Part shown: positions 9,018 to 16,755 of the stretch, piece by piece
How the letters are laid out: each line of letters starts with the position of its first letter
How positions within the stretch are numbered: position 1 is the stretch's first letter
Assembly: GCA_963661945.1 (NCBI GenBank)
Contig: CAVLDP010000002.1
Location: 108,890 to 172,889 of the forward strand
From: CAVLDP01 sp963661945
GTDB taxonomy: Bacteria; Bacillota; Clostridia; Lachnospirales; Lachnospiraceae
Direction of reading: 5' to 3'
Length of the DNA: 64,000 nucleotides
Position numbers and translations under genes: made by a program
Notes under the pieces: model-generated
The model's input: only the letters and a program-made list of their open reading frames with translations
Told to the model about the DNA's origin: nothing
Database searches by the model: none

Positions 9018-9204
9018 ACCTAAAATGTCCTGCCTGCTTTTTTGACTCCTAGCAAATGCCAGGTGGGTGTCCGCAAGTAAATCTCTGCCTTCCCCTCAAA
9101 TAACGCGTACGATGGGGGCCTGACATCAAAGTACCAATATAAGAGTCCCTTTTAAAGTGATGTAGGTTCAAAAAATACAGGTGGCCGTAGCCGACACTTT
9201 AGGT
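9018..9204 (-). ncRNA. ssrS: 6S RNA
   Basis: A gene-free stretch folds on itself as a long rod. The ends pair over 12 bases: ACCTAAAGTGTC at 9193-9204 with GACATTTTAGGT at 9018-9029 (one G-U). An apical stem forms between GCC-CCC and GGG-AA-GGC around 9090-9120, and a loosely paired middle gives the open bubble expected of 6S RNA. The 5' part carries TTTTTTGAACCTACATC, a stretch I remember from Firmicutes 6S RNAs. A good -10 box ends exactly six bases before 9204, which fixes the strand and the 5' end. 6S RNA binds housekeeping RNA polymerase and moderates transcription in slow growth. The alternative is another rod-like RNA; a covariance search would settle this. Confidence 0.75.
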
Positions 9205-9210
9205 AAGATA

Positions 9211-9239
9211 ATTATACAGTATTATTTCAAAGTTGAAAA
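9211..9239 (-). promoter_or_regulatory. Promoter of the 6S RNA gene
   Basis: Minus-strand -10 TATAAT (9211-9216) and a weaker -35 TTTTCA (9234-9239) spaced by 17 bases. The predicted transcript start is at 9204-9205, the first base of the closing stem of the 6S RNA. The -35 bases are shared with the divergent citrate synthase promoter. Confidence 0.65.
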
Positions 9240-9262
9240 GATGAGGACAAAAATGTTATGAT
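9233..9262 (+). promoter_or_regulatory. Promoter of the citrate synthase gene
   Basis: Plus-strand -35 TTGAAA (9233-9238) and -10 TATGAT (9257-9262) with an 18-base spacer. The start would be near 9269, giving a leader of about 37 bases with GGAGGT at 9291-9296. The -35 region lies on top of the 6S RNA -35 on the other strand. Confidence 0.55.
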
Positions 9263-9305
9263 TAATGGCAAATTGTAACAAAATCTGAATGGAGGTATAA
9301 GACAT

Positions 9306-10670
9306 TTGACTGACGAATTTTACAATGAGATTACTCCTGAACTAGAAGACCTAGCAAACCTGGCAAATCGCGCTTCTTATATCGACCCAACCCTTTACAC
9401 ACAGTACGATGTAAAGAGAGGGCTTCGTGATGTAGACGGAAGCGGTGTACTTGTCGGTATAACCAACATTTCTGAGATCAATGCCAAGAAGATGATCAAC
9501 GGTGAGCTTACACCAATCGAAGGTGAATTATTCTATCGTGGCTACAATGTACAAGAATTGGTTAGGAAACATCCAAAGAATAACCATTTCGGCTTTGAAG
9601 AGACGACCTATCTTCTTCTCTTTGGAAAACTACCAAATGAAAAAGAATTAAATTCCTTCTGCAATATCCTAAGCGATTATCGTTCTCTGCCACCAAACTT
9701 CGTTAGAGACGTAATTATGAAGAAGCCAAGTAAGGATATGATGAACACTCTTGCACGTTCCGTACTTACCTTGTATTCGTACGACGATCACGCAGATGAC
9801 ACCAGCAAGACGAATGTTCTGCGTCAGTGCTTGCAGTTAATTAGTATGGTTCCTCTCCTTTCTGTCTATGGATATCAGACTTATCGTCATTACTATCTAA
9901 ATGAATCTCTGATTATCCATCCACCAGTAAAGGAATACTCAACCGCCGAGAACATACTGCATTGTCTTAGAGATGACAAGAAGTTCTCTCCACTTGAGGC
10001 AGAGCTCCTTGATGTCTGCCTTATCCTCCATGCTGAGCATGGCGGTGGTAACAACTCCACATTTACGACTCACCTGGTTTCTTCATCCGGAACGGATACC
10101 TATTCTGCAATCGCCGCTGCTCTTGGCTCACTAAAGGGACCAAGACATGGTGGTGCTAATATCAAGGTCATCAACATGTTTGCAGATATGAAGGAAAATA
10201 TCATGGACTGGACATCAGAAAGCGAAGTTGAGAACTATCTTCGTGCTCTTCTGAACAAAGAAGCCTTTGATAAGCAGGGACTGATCTATGGAATGGGCCA
10301 TGCCGTCTACTCACTGTCTGATCCAAGAGCCGTTGTCTTCCGTTCCTTTGTTGAGGCTCTCTCTGAGGAGAAGGGTTACCAAAAGGAATTCGCCCTCTAC
10401 TCTCTCGTTGAGAAGCTGGCGCCAAAGGTTATTATGGAAGAACGCAAGATCTATAAGGGTGTCAGCCCAAATGTAGATTTCTACAGTGGCTTTGTATATC
10501 AGATGCTTGATCTTCCTGTTGAGCTTTATACTCCAATCTTTGCAATTGCCAGAATGGCAGGTTGGAGTGCACACAGAATGGAAGAGATCTGCAGAAACAA
10601 TAAGATTATGCGACCAGCATACATGACAGTACTTCCTCATTCTGAGTATGTACCAATTTCAGATAGATAA
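9306..10670 (+). CDS. Citrate synthase
   Basis: The enzyme condenses acetyl-CoA and oxaloacetate to citrate. At 454 residues it is longer at the N-terminus than the usual 370-430, like other clostridial forms. Catalytic landmarks are present: LHAEHGGGNNSTFTTHLVSSSGTDTY region with the first active His (about residue 240), GPRHGGANIK with the second His (about 280), MGHAVYSLSDPRA, and a conserved Asp in NVDFYSG. The start is unusual: TTG at 9306, with GGAGGT nine bases before it and no in-frame ATG nearby. It stands alone between its own promoter and a terminator. In a fermentative anaerobe it most likely feeds 2-oxoglutarate and glutamate synthesis, which fits the nitrogen genes at 46-63 kb; that link is inference. 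Confidence 0.95.
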   Translation: MTDEFYNEITPELEDLANLANRASYIDPTLYTQYDVKRGLRDVDGSGVLVGITNISEINAKKMINGELTPIEGELFYRGYNVQELVRKHPKNNHFGFEETTYLLLFGKLPNEKELNSFCNILSDYRSLPPNFVRDVIMKKPSKDMMNTLARSVLTLYSYDDHADDTSKTNVLRQCLQLISMVPLLSVYGYQTYRHYYLNESLIIHPPVKEYSTAENILHCLRDDKKFSPLEAELLDVCLILHAEHGGGNNSTFTTHLVSSSGTDTYSAIAAALGSLKGPRHGGANIKVINMFADMKENIMDWTSESEVENYLRALLNKEAFDKQGLIYGMGHAVYSLSDPRAVVFRSFVEALSEEKGYQKEFALYSLVEKLAPKVIMEERKIYKGVSPNVDFYSGFVYQMLDLPVELYTPIFAIARMAGWSAHRMEEICRNNKIMRPAYMTVLPHSEYVPISDR

Positions 10671-10676
10671 AAATAA

Positions 10677-10707
10677 GCCTTGTGAGTGAATTCTCACAAG
10701 GCTTTTT
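10677..10707. terminator. Bidirectional rho-independent terminator
   Basis: Perfect ten-base stem GCCTTGTGAG / CTCACAAGGC with a six-base loop, followed by TTTTTC on the plus strand and preceded by an A-rich stretch that serves the minus strand. It ends the citrate synthase gene and the convergent membrane protein gene at 10710. Confidence 0.9.
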
Positions 10708-10709
10708 CT

Positions 10710-11057
10710 TTAGCGAAAATATTCTTCTCGTCCTTTCCTCAGGCAATAGGAAAACCATCCCCAAGCAAAAAGGAATATTACAATCACGGCTCCATTTACC
10801 GCATTGCTAAGTGAATAAACAGAATCATATAAAGTCTCAATACCAAATAGAAGGTCAACAATTCCAAAGGCCAGGACCTTAGGAAATAGAAACTGAACAA
10901 AGGCCCTCTGGTTCACACATCGCTCCATCTCCTGGCTCGACACAAACATCTCAGGAACATCCCCAGTAGATCTCATCTTCTGCGCCTGATAAATCATATA
11001 TGCGCCTAAAATCCCAATAATAATTCCAAAAATCAGCATTACAGTACTATATGACAT
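10710..11057 (-). CDS. Small three-TM membrane protein, unknown function
   Basis: 115 residues with three hydrophobic segments (about 5-23, 58-72 and 84-105), a charged loop between the first two, and a basic C-terminus. I do not recognise a named family. It is a lone gene convergent with citrate synthase, sharing the terminator. Its start lies about 150 bases from the divergent CheY-like gene, and a TAACCTCCT-like stretch just before the ATG (read on this strand AGGAGGTA) gives a good ribosome binding site, so it is likely to be real. Confidence 0.7.
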   Translation of the reverse strand: MSYSTVMLIFGIIIGILGAYMIYQAQKMRSTGDVPEMFVSSQEMERCVNQRAFVQFLFPKVLAFGIVDLLFGIETLYDSVYSLSNAVNGAVIVIFLFAWGWFSYCLRKGREEYFR

Positions 11058-11154
11058 AACTACCTCCTAACGAACAATTCCATTATAGATTTCAGAGCTT
11101 CTGATGTAAACGAAAGATTTTATCGTAAATTGCGAAAAAATTTGAACATTTATT

Positions 11155-11184
11155 TTGATTAGTGTAAAATTATTTCTATATAAA
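11155..11184 (+). promoter_or_regulatory. Promoter of the CheY/CheX-like gene pair
   Basis: -35 TTGATT (11155-11160) and -10 TATAAA (11179-11184), spacer 18, in a strongly AT-rich region. The AAGGAGAG ribosome binding site follows about ten bases before the ATG at 11210. Confidence 0.5.
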
Positions 11185-11209
11185 TTCATATACTAAGGAG
11201 AGATTTCGC

Positions 11210-11590
11210 ATGGATTCTAAAGCAATGACAATCTTAATCGCTGATGACTCAATACTTGCTAGAAAACAATTAAAAGATGTCATTATTGCATTTGATTCTA
11301 CCCTTACGATTGTTGAAGCAAAGGATGGTCAGGAAGCGGTTGATCAGTACAAGAATGCCAACCCCGATTTGGTATTTCTTGATATTGTTATGCCTGTCAA
11401 AGACGGTATTACATCTGTAGAAGAAATCATTGAATTCGACGAGGATGCAGATATCGTAATTGTATCATCCGTTGGTACACAAACTCAGCTCAAGCAAGCT
11501 ATTCAAGCTGGTGCAAGAGACTTTATTCAGAAGCCTTTTTCCGATGCACAAGTACAGAACATTCTAAAATCTCATTTACAGGAGGTTTAG
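11210..11590 (+). CDS. CheY-like single-domain response regulator
   Basis: 126 residues forming only a receiver domain. Visible key residues are the acidic pair in IADDS (about 11-13), the phosphoacceptor Asp in LVFLDIVMP (about 57), the Ser/Thr in VIVSSVG (about 86) and the invariant Lys in FIQKPF (about 108). No output domain is attached, so it should act by protein contact, as CheY does at the flagellar switch. Three bases separate it from the following CheX-type gene, whose domain in other bacteria dephosphorylates CheY; the two are almost certainly a functional pair. No other chemotaxis or flagellar gene is nearby. Confidence 0.93.
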   Translation: MDSKAMTILIADDSILARKQLKDVIIAFDSTLTIVEAKDGQEAVDQYKNANPDLVFLDIVMPVKDGITSVEEIIEFDEDADIVIVSSVGTQTQLKQAIQAGARDFIQKPFSDAQVQNILKSHLQEV

Positions 11591-11593
11591 CCT

Positions 11594-12469
11594 ATGTATG
11601 CGCAATTATTTGGTGCCTATCTTCTAGAGAAGAAAGCAATTACTTCAGACCAATTAACCGAGGCTCTCTCATCTCTTAATGATGCACATATTAAGCTTGG
11701 AACCCTTGCAATTCATCAAGGTCTAATGACAGCATCAGAGGTTGATGAAGTATGCCTTATGCAAACACGTGAAGATAAGCGTTTCGGCGAAATTGCTGTA
11801 TCAAGAGGATATCTTACCGACGAGCAGGTTTCTATGCTTCTCAAGTCACAGAATCCGGATTATCTTCTACTTGGACAGACTTTAGTCGACAAAGGTTATC
11901 TTACCAATTCCGATTTCGAGACATTACTTATTGACTACCAATCTGATACCGAAATCTACGACATGACTTACGATAATTCTGAGAAGACCGAACTTCTGAT
12001 TAAGCGTTTCTTCCAGGTCGCTGAGCATCCAGTTTCTGAGCATGCGGTTATGTATCTAAATCTTCTATTCAATAATCTGATTCGATTTATTGGAGGAGAT
12101 TTCACACCGACCACTCCATTATATGTAGAGGAATATCCAGTCAGCCTGTCAATTAGCCAGAAGATTCATGGTGACAAGGATTTTACAACAAGGATTGACA
12201 TGGATGAAGACGTCGCGATTCATTTTGCATCCAGATACGCTAAGATGGACTTTAATGAATTCGATGAATACGTTCAGGCTTCTCTTGAAGACTTTTTGAA
12301 CCTTCATAACGGACTATTTACCGTAAATATATCAAATGATTATTCCATTGACTTACTCCTTGCTCCACCAGAGAAGGACAACTGTCCAATTATAGATTTT
12401 GATACTACAACATACGTATTTCCAATAATATATCCATTTGGAAATATACATTTCATATTAACTCTATAA
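11594..12469 (+). CDS. MshEN-like triple-repeat protein with C-terminal CheX/CheC-type domain
   Basis: 291 residues in two parts. Residues 1-116 hold three copies of an MshEN-like motif (R/K-x-G, six residues, G, six residues, L/V/F, and a closing Q): 34-57 (KLGTLAIHQG), 63-86 (RFGEIAVSRG, the best match) and 92-116 (LLGQTLVDKG). MshEN domains of type IV pilus and secretion ATPases bind c-di-GMP through this motif. Residues 135-291 resemble CheX/CheC CheY-phosphatases; the acidic-xx-Asn catalytic motif appears as D233-F-L-N236 with Gly240 in place. It directly follows the CheY-like gene. A c-di-GMP-tuned CheY phosphatase is my inference; no such activity is shown by sequence alone. Confidence 0.75.
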   Translation: MYAQLFGAYLLEKKAITSDQLTEALSSLNDAHIKLGTLAIHQGLMTASEVDEVCLMQTREDKRFGEIAVSRGYLTDEQVSMLLKSQNPDYLLLGQTLVDKGYLTNSDFETLLIDYQSDTEIYDMTYDNSEKTELLIKRFFQVAEHPVSEHAVMYLNLLFNNLIRFIGGDFTPTTPLYVEEYPVSLSISQKIHGDKDFTTRIDMDEDVAIHFASRYAKMDFNEFDEYVQASLEDFLNLHNGLFTVNISNDYSIDLLLAPPEKDNCPIIDFDTTTYVFPIIYPFGNIHFILTL

Positions 12470-12476
12470 GAATCAC

Positions 12477-12529
12477 AAAATCCCGTCTCTGCTTCTTCCA
12501 AAATTGGATCTTCGCAGAGGCGGGATTTT
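12477..12529. terminator. Bidirectional rho-independent terminator
   Basis: Arms AAAATCCCGTCTCTGC (12477-12492) and GCAGAGGCGGGATTTT (12514-12529) pair with one mismatch around a 21-base loop. It serves both the CheX-like gene (plus) and thrC (minus). Confidence 0.88.
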
Positions 12530-12557
12530 CTATGCCTAAAATAATACTATTCCATTC

Positions 12558-14045
12558 TTATATTCCGAGGAAACGCTTCACAACAGATGGCATCTCATCT
12601 ACTTCACATACTGTATTATGAAGAACTTCAGCAGAACGGATTTCCTCAATTGCATTTGGAACCTTGACCTTGGCAGCTTCTGAGAGTGCGTCCACAAGCT
12701 CAATATCCTTAACAGAAGGATCATCAAGCCCAATAGCTTGCATTACAGAACGAGTAAACTTAAATGGACTAGCTGTTGATGCAATCACTGTTACTGTATC
12801 ATCTGATGTAGACTCCTTGTATTTACGATAAACGAAGGATGCTACCGCAGTATGCGTATCAAGGACATAGCCTGTCTTCTCATAGACTGATGCAATCTCC
12901 TGCCTAGTCTCCTCTTCTGTAGCATAATTGCCATAGAAGTCAGCAAGCTCATCCTTCATAGAATCTGTAATCTCATATCTACCTTCTGATACAAGCTTCT
13001 GCATAAACTGAAGATTCATCTTGTCATCTTCACCAGCCACCTTGTAGATCAGTCTCTCCAGATTGCTGGAAATTAAAATATCCATAGATGGAGAATTCGT
13101 AAGCTTAAAATCACGATTTCTATCGTAAATACCGGTCTCAAAGAAGTCAAAGAGGACCTTATTCTCATTGGATGCACAAAGCAGCTTTGCAATTGGGACA
13201 CCCATATTCTTTGCATAATATGCAGCCAGAATATTGCCAAAGTTACCCGTTGGAACAGTTACATTAATTGCTTCGCCATCCTGAATCTTGCCATTGCTAA
13301 GAAGCTTGGCATAGGTATTAACATAGTAGACAACCTGAGGAATCAAGCGACCAATATTGATAGAATTGGCTGATGAGAACTGATAACCATTATCTGCAAG
13401 CTCTTTCGCAAGTTCCTTGTCATTAAACATCTTCTTCACGCCAGTCTGAGCCTGATCGAAGTTGCCATGAATTCCGACAACATGAGTATTCTTGCCCTTC
13501 TGCGTAACCATCTGACGCTCTTGAATCTCACTAACACCATTCTTTGGATAGAACACAACAATCTTCGTTCCCTCTACATCCGCAAAACCAGCAAGGGCAG
13601 CCTTGCCTGTATCGCCTGATGTTGCTGTAAGAATTACGATATCATTCTCTACATGATTCTTACGAGCAGAGGTAATCATAAGGTGTGGCAAAATGGATAA
13701 CGCCATATCCTTGAAGGCAATTGTTGCGCCGTGGAACAATTCAATATAGTAAGCGCCATCTGCATAGACAAGAGGCGCGATATCCTCATGATCAAACTTA
13801 GAGTCGTAGGCTGCATTAATACAATGCTTTAGCTCCTCCTCTGTAAAGTCCGTAAAGAATAGCTTCATCACTTCATATGCAACTTCTTGATAGCTCATAT
13901 GTCCCAAATCTTCCAGGGATTTATCCAAAACCGGAATATTTGTTGGAACAAATAATCCTCCATCATCAGATAAGCCCTTAAGAATTGCCTCAGAAGCCTT
14001 AACTCTAATATTCTTATCTCTGGTACTTACATAATACAGTTCCAT
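12558..14045 (-). CDS. thrC: Threonine synthase
   Basis: PLP enzyme that turns O-phosphohomoserine into threonine and phosphate. The 495-residue protein has the N-terminal MELYYVSTRD, the PLP-lysine motif HGATIAFKDMALS (about 107-119), the phosphate-binding ATSGDTGKAALAGF and the later VPTGNFGNILAAYYAK. The frame is open four codons further, but GAGGT sits five bases before the ATG at 14045 and nothing before the longer start, so I use the shorter form. A consensus-like promoter lies upstream. It is monocistronic and ends at a shared terminator. Homoserine pathway partner asd is at 41121-42212, not linked. Confidence 0.97.
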   Translation of the reverse strand: MELYYVSTRDKNIRVKASEAILKGLSDDGGLFVPTNIPVLDKSLEDLGHMSYQEVAYEVMKLFFTDFTEEELKHCINAAYDSKFDHEDIAPLVYADGAYYIELFHGATIAFKDMALSILPHLMITSARKNHVENDIVILTATSGDTGKAALAGFADVEGTKIVVFYPKNGVSEIQERQMVTQKGKNTHVVGIHGNFDQAQTGVKKMFNDKELAKELADNGYQFSSANSINIGRLIPQVVYYVNTYAKLLSNGKIQDGEAINVTVPTGNFGNILAAYYAKNMGVPIAKLLCASNENKVLFDFFETGIYDRNRDFKLTNSPSMDILISSNLERLIYKVAGEDDKMNLQFMQKLVSEGRYEITDSMKDELADFYGNYATEEETRQEIASVYEKTGYVLDTHTAVASFVYRKYKESTSDDTVTVIASTASPFKFTRSVMQAIGLDDPSVKDIELVDALSEAAKVKVPNAIEEIRSAEVLHNTVCEVDEMPSVVKRFLGI

Positions 14046-14112
14046 TTGATACCTCATTTCGTAATCTTTTTCCTAAAAATACAAATGTCTTTCCTTGAAA
14101 AACACCTTTCCC

Positions 14113-14142
14113 ATTATAAGTTATGTCCTTTCCTAGTGTCAA
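14113..14142 (-). promoter_or_regulatory. Promoter of thrC
   Basis: Minus-strand consensus -35 TTGACA (14137-14142) and consensus -10 TATAAT (14113-14118) with an 18-base spacer. No terminator or riboswitch is seen between it and thrC. Confidence 0.85.
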
Positions 14143-14201
14143 TGCTTGTGATAAAATGAATATAGTTTCGCATTAGTGTATAGTCACATGGAGGTCGTCT
14201 C

Positions 14202-15020
14202 ATGTTACCTGGCGCATATCAGGCAAAGAAGAAGGATGGAAGCATCTATTATAGAGTCAATCTAACCTACGCCAAGAAGCATATTAGTCTCGGTAGCTTC
14301 GATACAGAAGAAGAAGCAAATAAGGCCTATCTCGAAGGGAAGGCCCTCTACGAGAACGAAAGCATCACCCTTCTTAATTATAAAAGCCATATCAAACTAC
14401 TAAAGAATGACAAGATTATCACCATCTTAAATCATCGCGATAACCATATTTATATAAAGACACCGATCTATCTAAGAAATGGATACTTCTCTTATTTCCT
14501 CTCAGATAAGATAGAGCTTAAATTCGATAACGATGACCTCTTCTACTATTCCACTCACAAGATTCTAAGAAGGCAGGGACATCTCTATGTCAATGATTAT
14601 GGAATGCAGTATAGCATCCTAGAGCGCTATGGCATCAAAGCCTTCTCGGTTGCCGGAAAGGACTTCGAATTTGCTAATGGCGATTCGACTGATTTACGTT
14701 ACTCCAACATCATCGTCATCAACAAATATCACGGGATCACACGTATTACCTATCAGGAGACCACGCGCTACCTCTGCAAGATTCATCTAAATGGGGATTA
14801 TATTATTGGAAGATTTCGAAGCGAAGCAAAAGCGGCCGTAGCCTACAATAAAGCTGTAGATTACGCCCGCGATCATGGCTATGCCAAGGATTTTATTGAA
14901 AATTATGTAGTTGAATACTCTGCCAAAGAATATGCAGAAGTATATACAGATATCACGCTACCAGAGAAATACCTCACCTATATCGACCATGTAACATCAA
15001 TAGATGAAATGAAATCATAA
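14202..15020 (+). CDS. Protein with two AP2/ERF-like DNA-binding segments
   Basis: 272 residues. An N-terminal segment (about 13-50: YYRVNLTYAKKHISLGSF then TEEEANKAYLEGKALY) and a C-terminal one (about 178-224: RYLCKIHLNGDYIIGRF then SEAKAAVAYNKAVDYAR) both show three short beta strands and a helix with the Ala/Tyr pattern of AP2 domains. The middle is Lys/Asp-rich and resembles no nuclease: I see no HNH or LAGLIDADG residues, although AP2 domains in bacteria often sit in HNH homing endonucleases. GGAGGT lies about nine bases upstream. The 3' end overlaps the convergent esterase gene by six bases. It may be a domesticated DNA-binding part of a former homing endonuclease or a transcription factor; function unknown. 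Confidence 0.65.
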   Translation: MLPGAYQAKKKDGSIYYRVNLTYAKKHISLGSFDTEEEANKAYLEGKALYENESITLLNYKSHIKLLKNDKIITILNHRDNHIYIKTPIYLRNGYFSYFLSDKIELKFDNDDLFYYSTHKILRRQGHLYVNDYGMQYSILERYGIKAFSVAGKDFEFANGDSTDLRYSNIIVINKYHGITRITYQETTRYLCKIHLNGDYIIGRFRSEAKAAVAYNKAVDYARDHGYAKDFIENYVVEYSAKEYAEVYTDITLPEKYLTYIDHVTSIDEMKS

Positions 15021-16025
15021 GGTGTGTCGATTGATAAAATCAATGATTGCATCAATATTCTCATAGGACTCTTCATAATCCCGATAATCAAATGCATGAG
15101 GCATACCTTCATAAATATGAAGCTCCGCATCACAGCCTAAGCGACATAGCTTCTTATAGAGCTTGCTTGCCTGCTTATTAAAGGTATATTCCGTTCCATC
15201 ACTAATAAAGGTTGGTGGAAGATCCTCTGAAAGATGATGAAACAGATTCGCTTCCTGTCGTTTGCCATTCCATTTAGACCCAAAATAAAATTCACCCATC
15301 TTATTATAGATTAGATTATAGGAATGACTATTGGTATCCGCAAAGGAACAAGGATTAATAAGTGCGCTTTGAAGCACTAATGCATCAAATTCATATCTCC
15401 CCCAGTCTTCCCCCATACCTATCTTCGCTGCATAATCTGAGTCAAGACACGCAGCCACATATTGGCCAGAAAGCTGGCCACCCGCACTCACACCACCAAT
15501 GACAAGCTTATCCATATTCAGTGATAATTCATCCGCATTCTCGGATAAATACTGCATTGCTTCATCGATCTGAAGAATTGGCGTAGGATAAGTATATTCT
15601 GGTGCATAAGCATAATCTATAGAGACAATATTATATCCTGCATCTACAATTTTAGTATAAAATGATGCGATTCTATTTCCATAATCTGTCCAATCATAGA
15701 GGACATGAGATATCCCAATATATCCTCCTCCATGAATGAAGATGTAGGTCGGCGTCGTCTCATCAGATGACTTATTGTAGCAAATATCCATATAGGAATT
15801 CGGATAGGTATCTCCGTAAGCAATATTATGAATATAATGATATCCATCGCCCGTAATCTGATCCGTAAGGACCTGTCCCGACATAACATTATTGCCAAAA
15901 TAAAGTCCAGAGGTTAAAACCGAAAGCTGCCATGACTGATAGATGCGATAGATATAAGTCGATACCGCAAGCAAAATAACAGCCGCAAGAAGAATGATTA
16001 CCCGAAGAATTCTCTTTTTATACTT
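15015..16025 (-). CDS. Membrane-anchored alpha/beta hydrolase (HSL-type esterase)
   Basis: 336 residues. An N-terminal basic stretch and hydrophobic segment (about 7-27) look like a signal anchor, so the enzyme domain faces outside. The domain shows the oxyanion HGGGY of the hormone-sensitive lipase family, the nucleophile elbow GGVSAGGQ, and the C-terminal MPHAFDY histidine, so it should be a carboxylesterase of unknown substrate. The frame is open to 16058, but AGGA lies eight bases before the ATG at 16025 and the longer start overlaps the preceding gene. It is the last gene of the nusB-recN operon. Confidence 0.85.
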   Translation of the reverse strand, partial: KYKKRILRVIILLAAVILLAVSTYIYRIYQSWQLSVLTSGLYFGNNVMSGQVLTDQITGDGYHYIHNIAYGDTYPNSYMDICYNKSSDETTPTYIFIHGGGYIGISHVLYDWTDYGNRIASFYTKIVDAGYNIVSIDYAYAPEYTYPTPILQIDEAMQYLSENADELSLNMDKLVIGGVSAGGQLSGQYVAACLDSDYAAKIGMGEDWGRYEFDALVLQSALINPCSFADTNSHSYNLIYNKMGEFYFGSKWNGKRQEANLFHHLSEDLPPTFISDGTEYTFNKQASKLYKKLCRLGCDAELHIYEGMPHAFDYRDYEESYENIDAIIDFINRHTL

Positions 16026-16038
16026 CATAGGACTGTTC

Positions 16039-16743
16039 CTATTCTTCCTCTGCCACATGATATGGTCTCTTAATCAGTACAAGAGCCTCATACAATGCCG
16101 CATTCGTAGATTCTCTATAAGGGTTCACATAGAAGACACCTAGAATACCAAAGGTAATTGCGGACAGAATATCCCAACCAATAAAGGATAAATCCAGGCA
16201 GAATGCATGCCATTTATTTCCATCCATAAGGTATTTACTAAGCGCAAAGGCCTCTTCCTTGGACAGTTCCGGATGATCTCCCAGAATATAAGGAATCATA
16301 CGATACTCATAATACTTAATTATGCCAGGAATAATAAAGAGGAATGTCCAAAGGGTAAGATAGATGTCTCTAAGAAGCATTATCACAACAGAATTCCTAT
16401 AGTTTCTGTCAAAACCAAAGCATATTTCCTTCATCTCACATTTCTCAGATAAATTCCTATAGAAGAAACGTTTCGTTCCCACATCAAGTGGATTCAAGAT
16501 AAAGAATGCAAGAAGAAGTACAATAATTCCCCCTCCAATTGGAAGCATTGTATCCACCATAGATAAAAGCATTCGATTGGAAAAGCCAAGTGATTCGTCA
16601 AGATTGTTATATTCCAGAATAAGGGAATATCCGCCTCCAAGCGTTCCACCAATTAAAGCAATAATTGTAACAATTACTGTTCTCAGATAATTCGCCTTGA
16701 AGCCGAAGATTCCTCTAGCCTTAACCTGTCTAATATGCCACAT
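16039..16743 (-). CDS. DUF975 family membrane protein
   Basis: 234 residues with about five hydrophobic segments (near 20-40, 70-90, 130-150, 190-210). The stretch LWTFLFIIPGIIKYYEYRMIPYIL (central FIIPGIIK) is the recognisable mark of the DUF975 family, common in Firmicutes and of unknown function. It follows recN by 12 bases and is followed by the esterase gene. Length is normal for the family. Confidence 0.88.
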   Translation of the reverse strand: MWHIRQVKARGIFGFKANYLRTVIVTIIALIGGTLGGGYSLILEYNNLDESLGFSNRMLLSMVDTMLPIGGGIIVLLLAFFILNPLDVGTKRFFYRNLSEKCEMKEICFGFDRNYRNSVVIMLLRDIYLTLWTFLFIIPGIIKYYEYRMIPYILGDHPELSKEEAFALSKYLMDGNKWHAFCLDLSFIGWDILSAITFGILGVFYVNPYRESTNAALYEALVLIKRPYHVAEEE

Positions 16744-16755
16744 AATTATGTCCTC

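Noticed and set aside
10311..10640. 109-residue open frame on the minus strand within the citrate synthase gene
   Set aside because: It lies fully inside a conserved gene on the other strand, with no ribosome binding site or family match.
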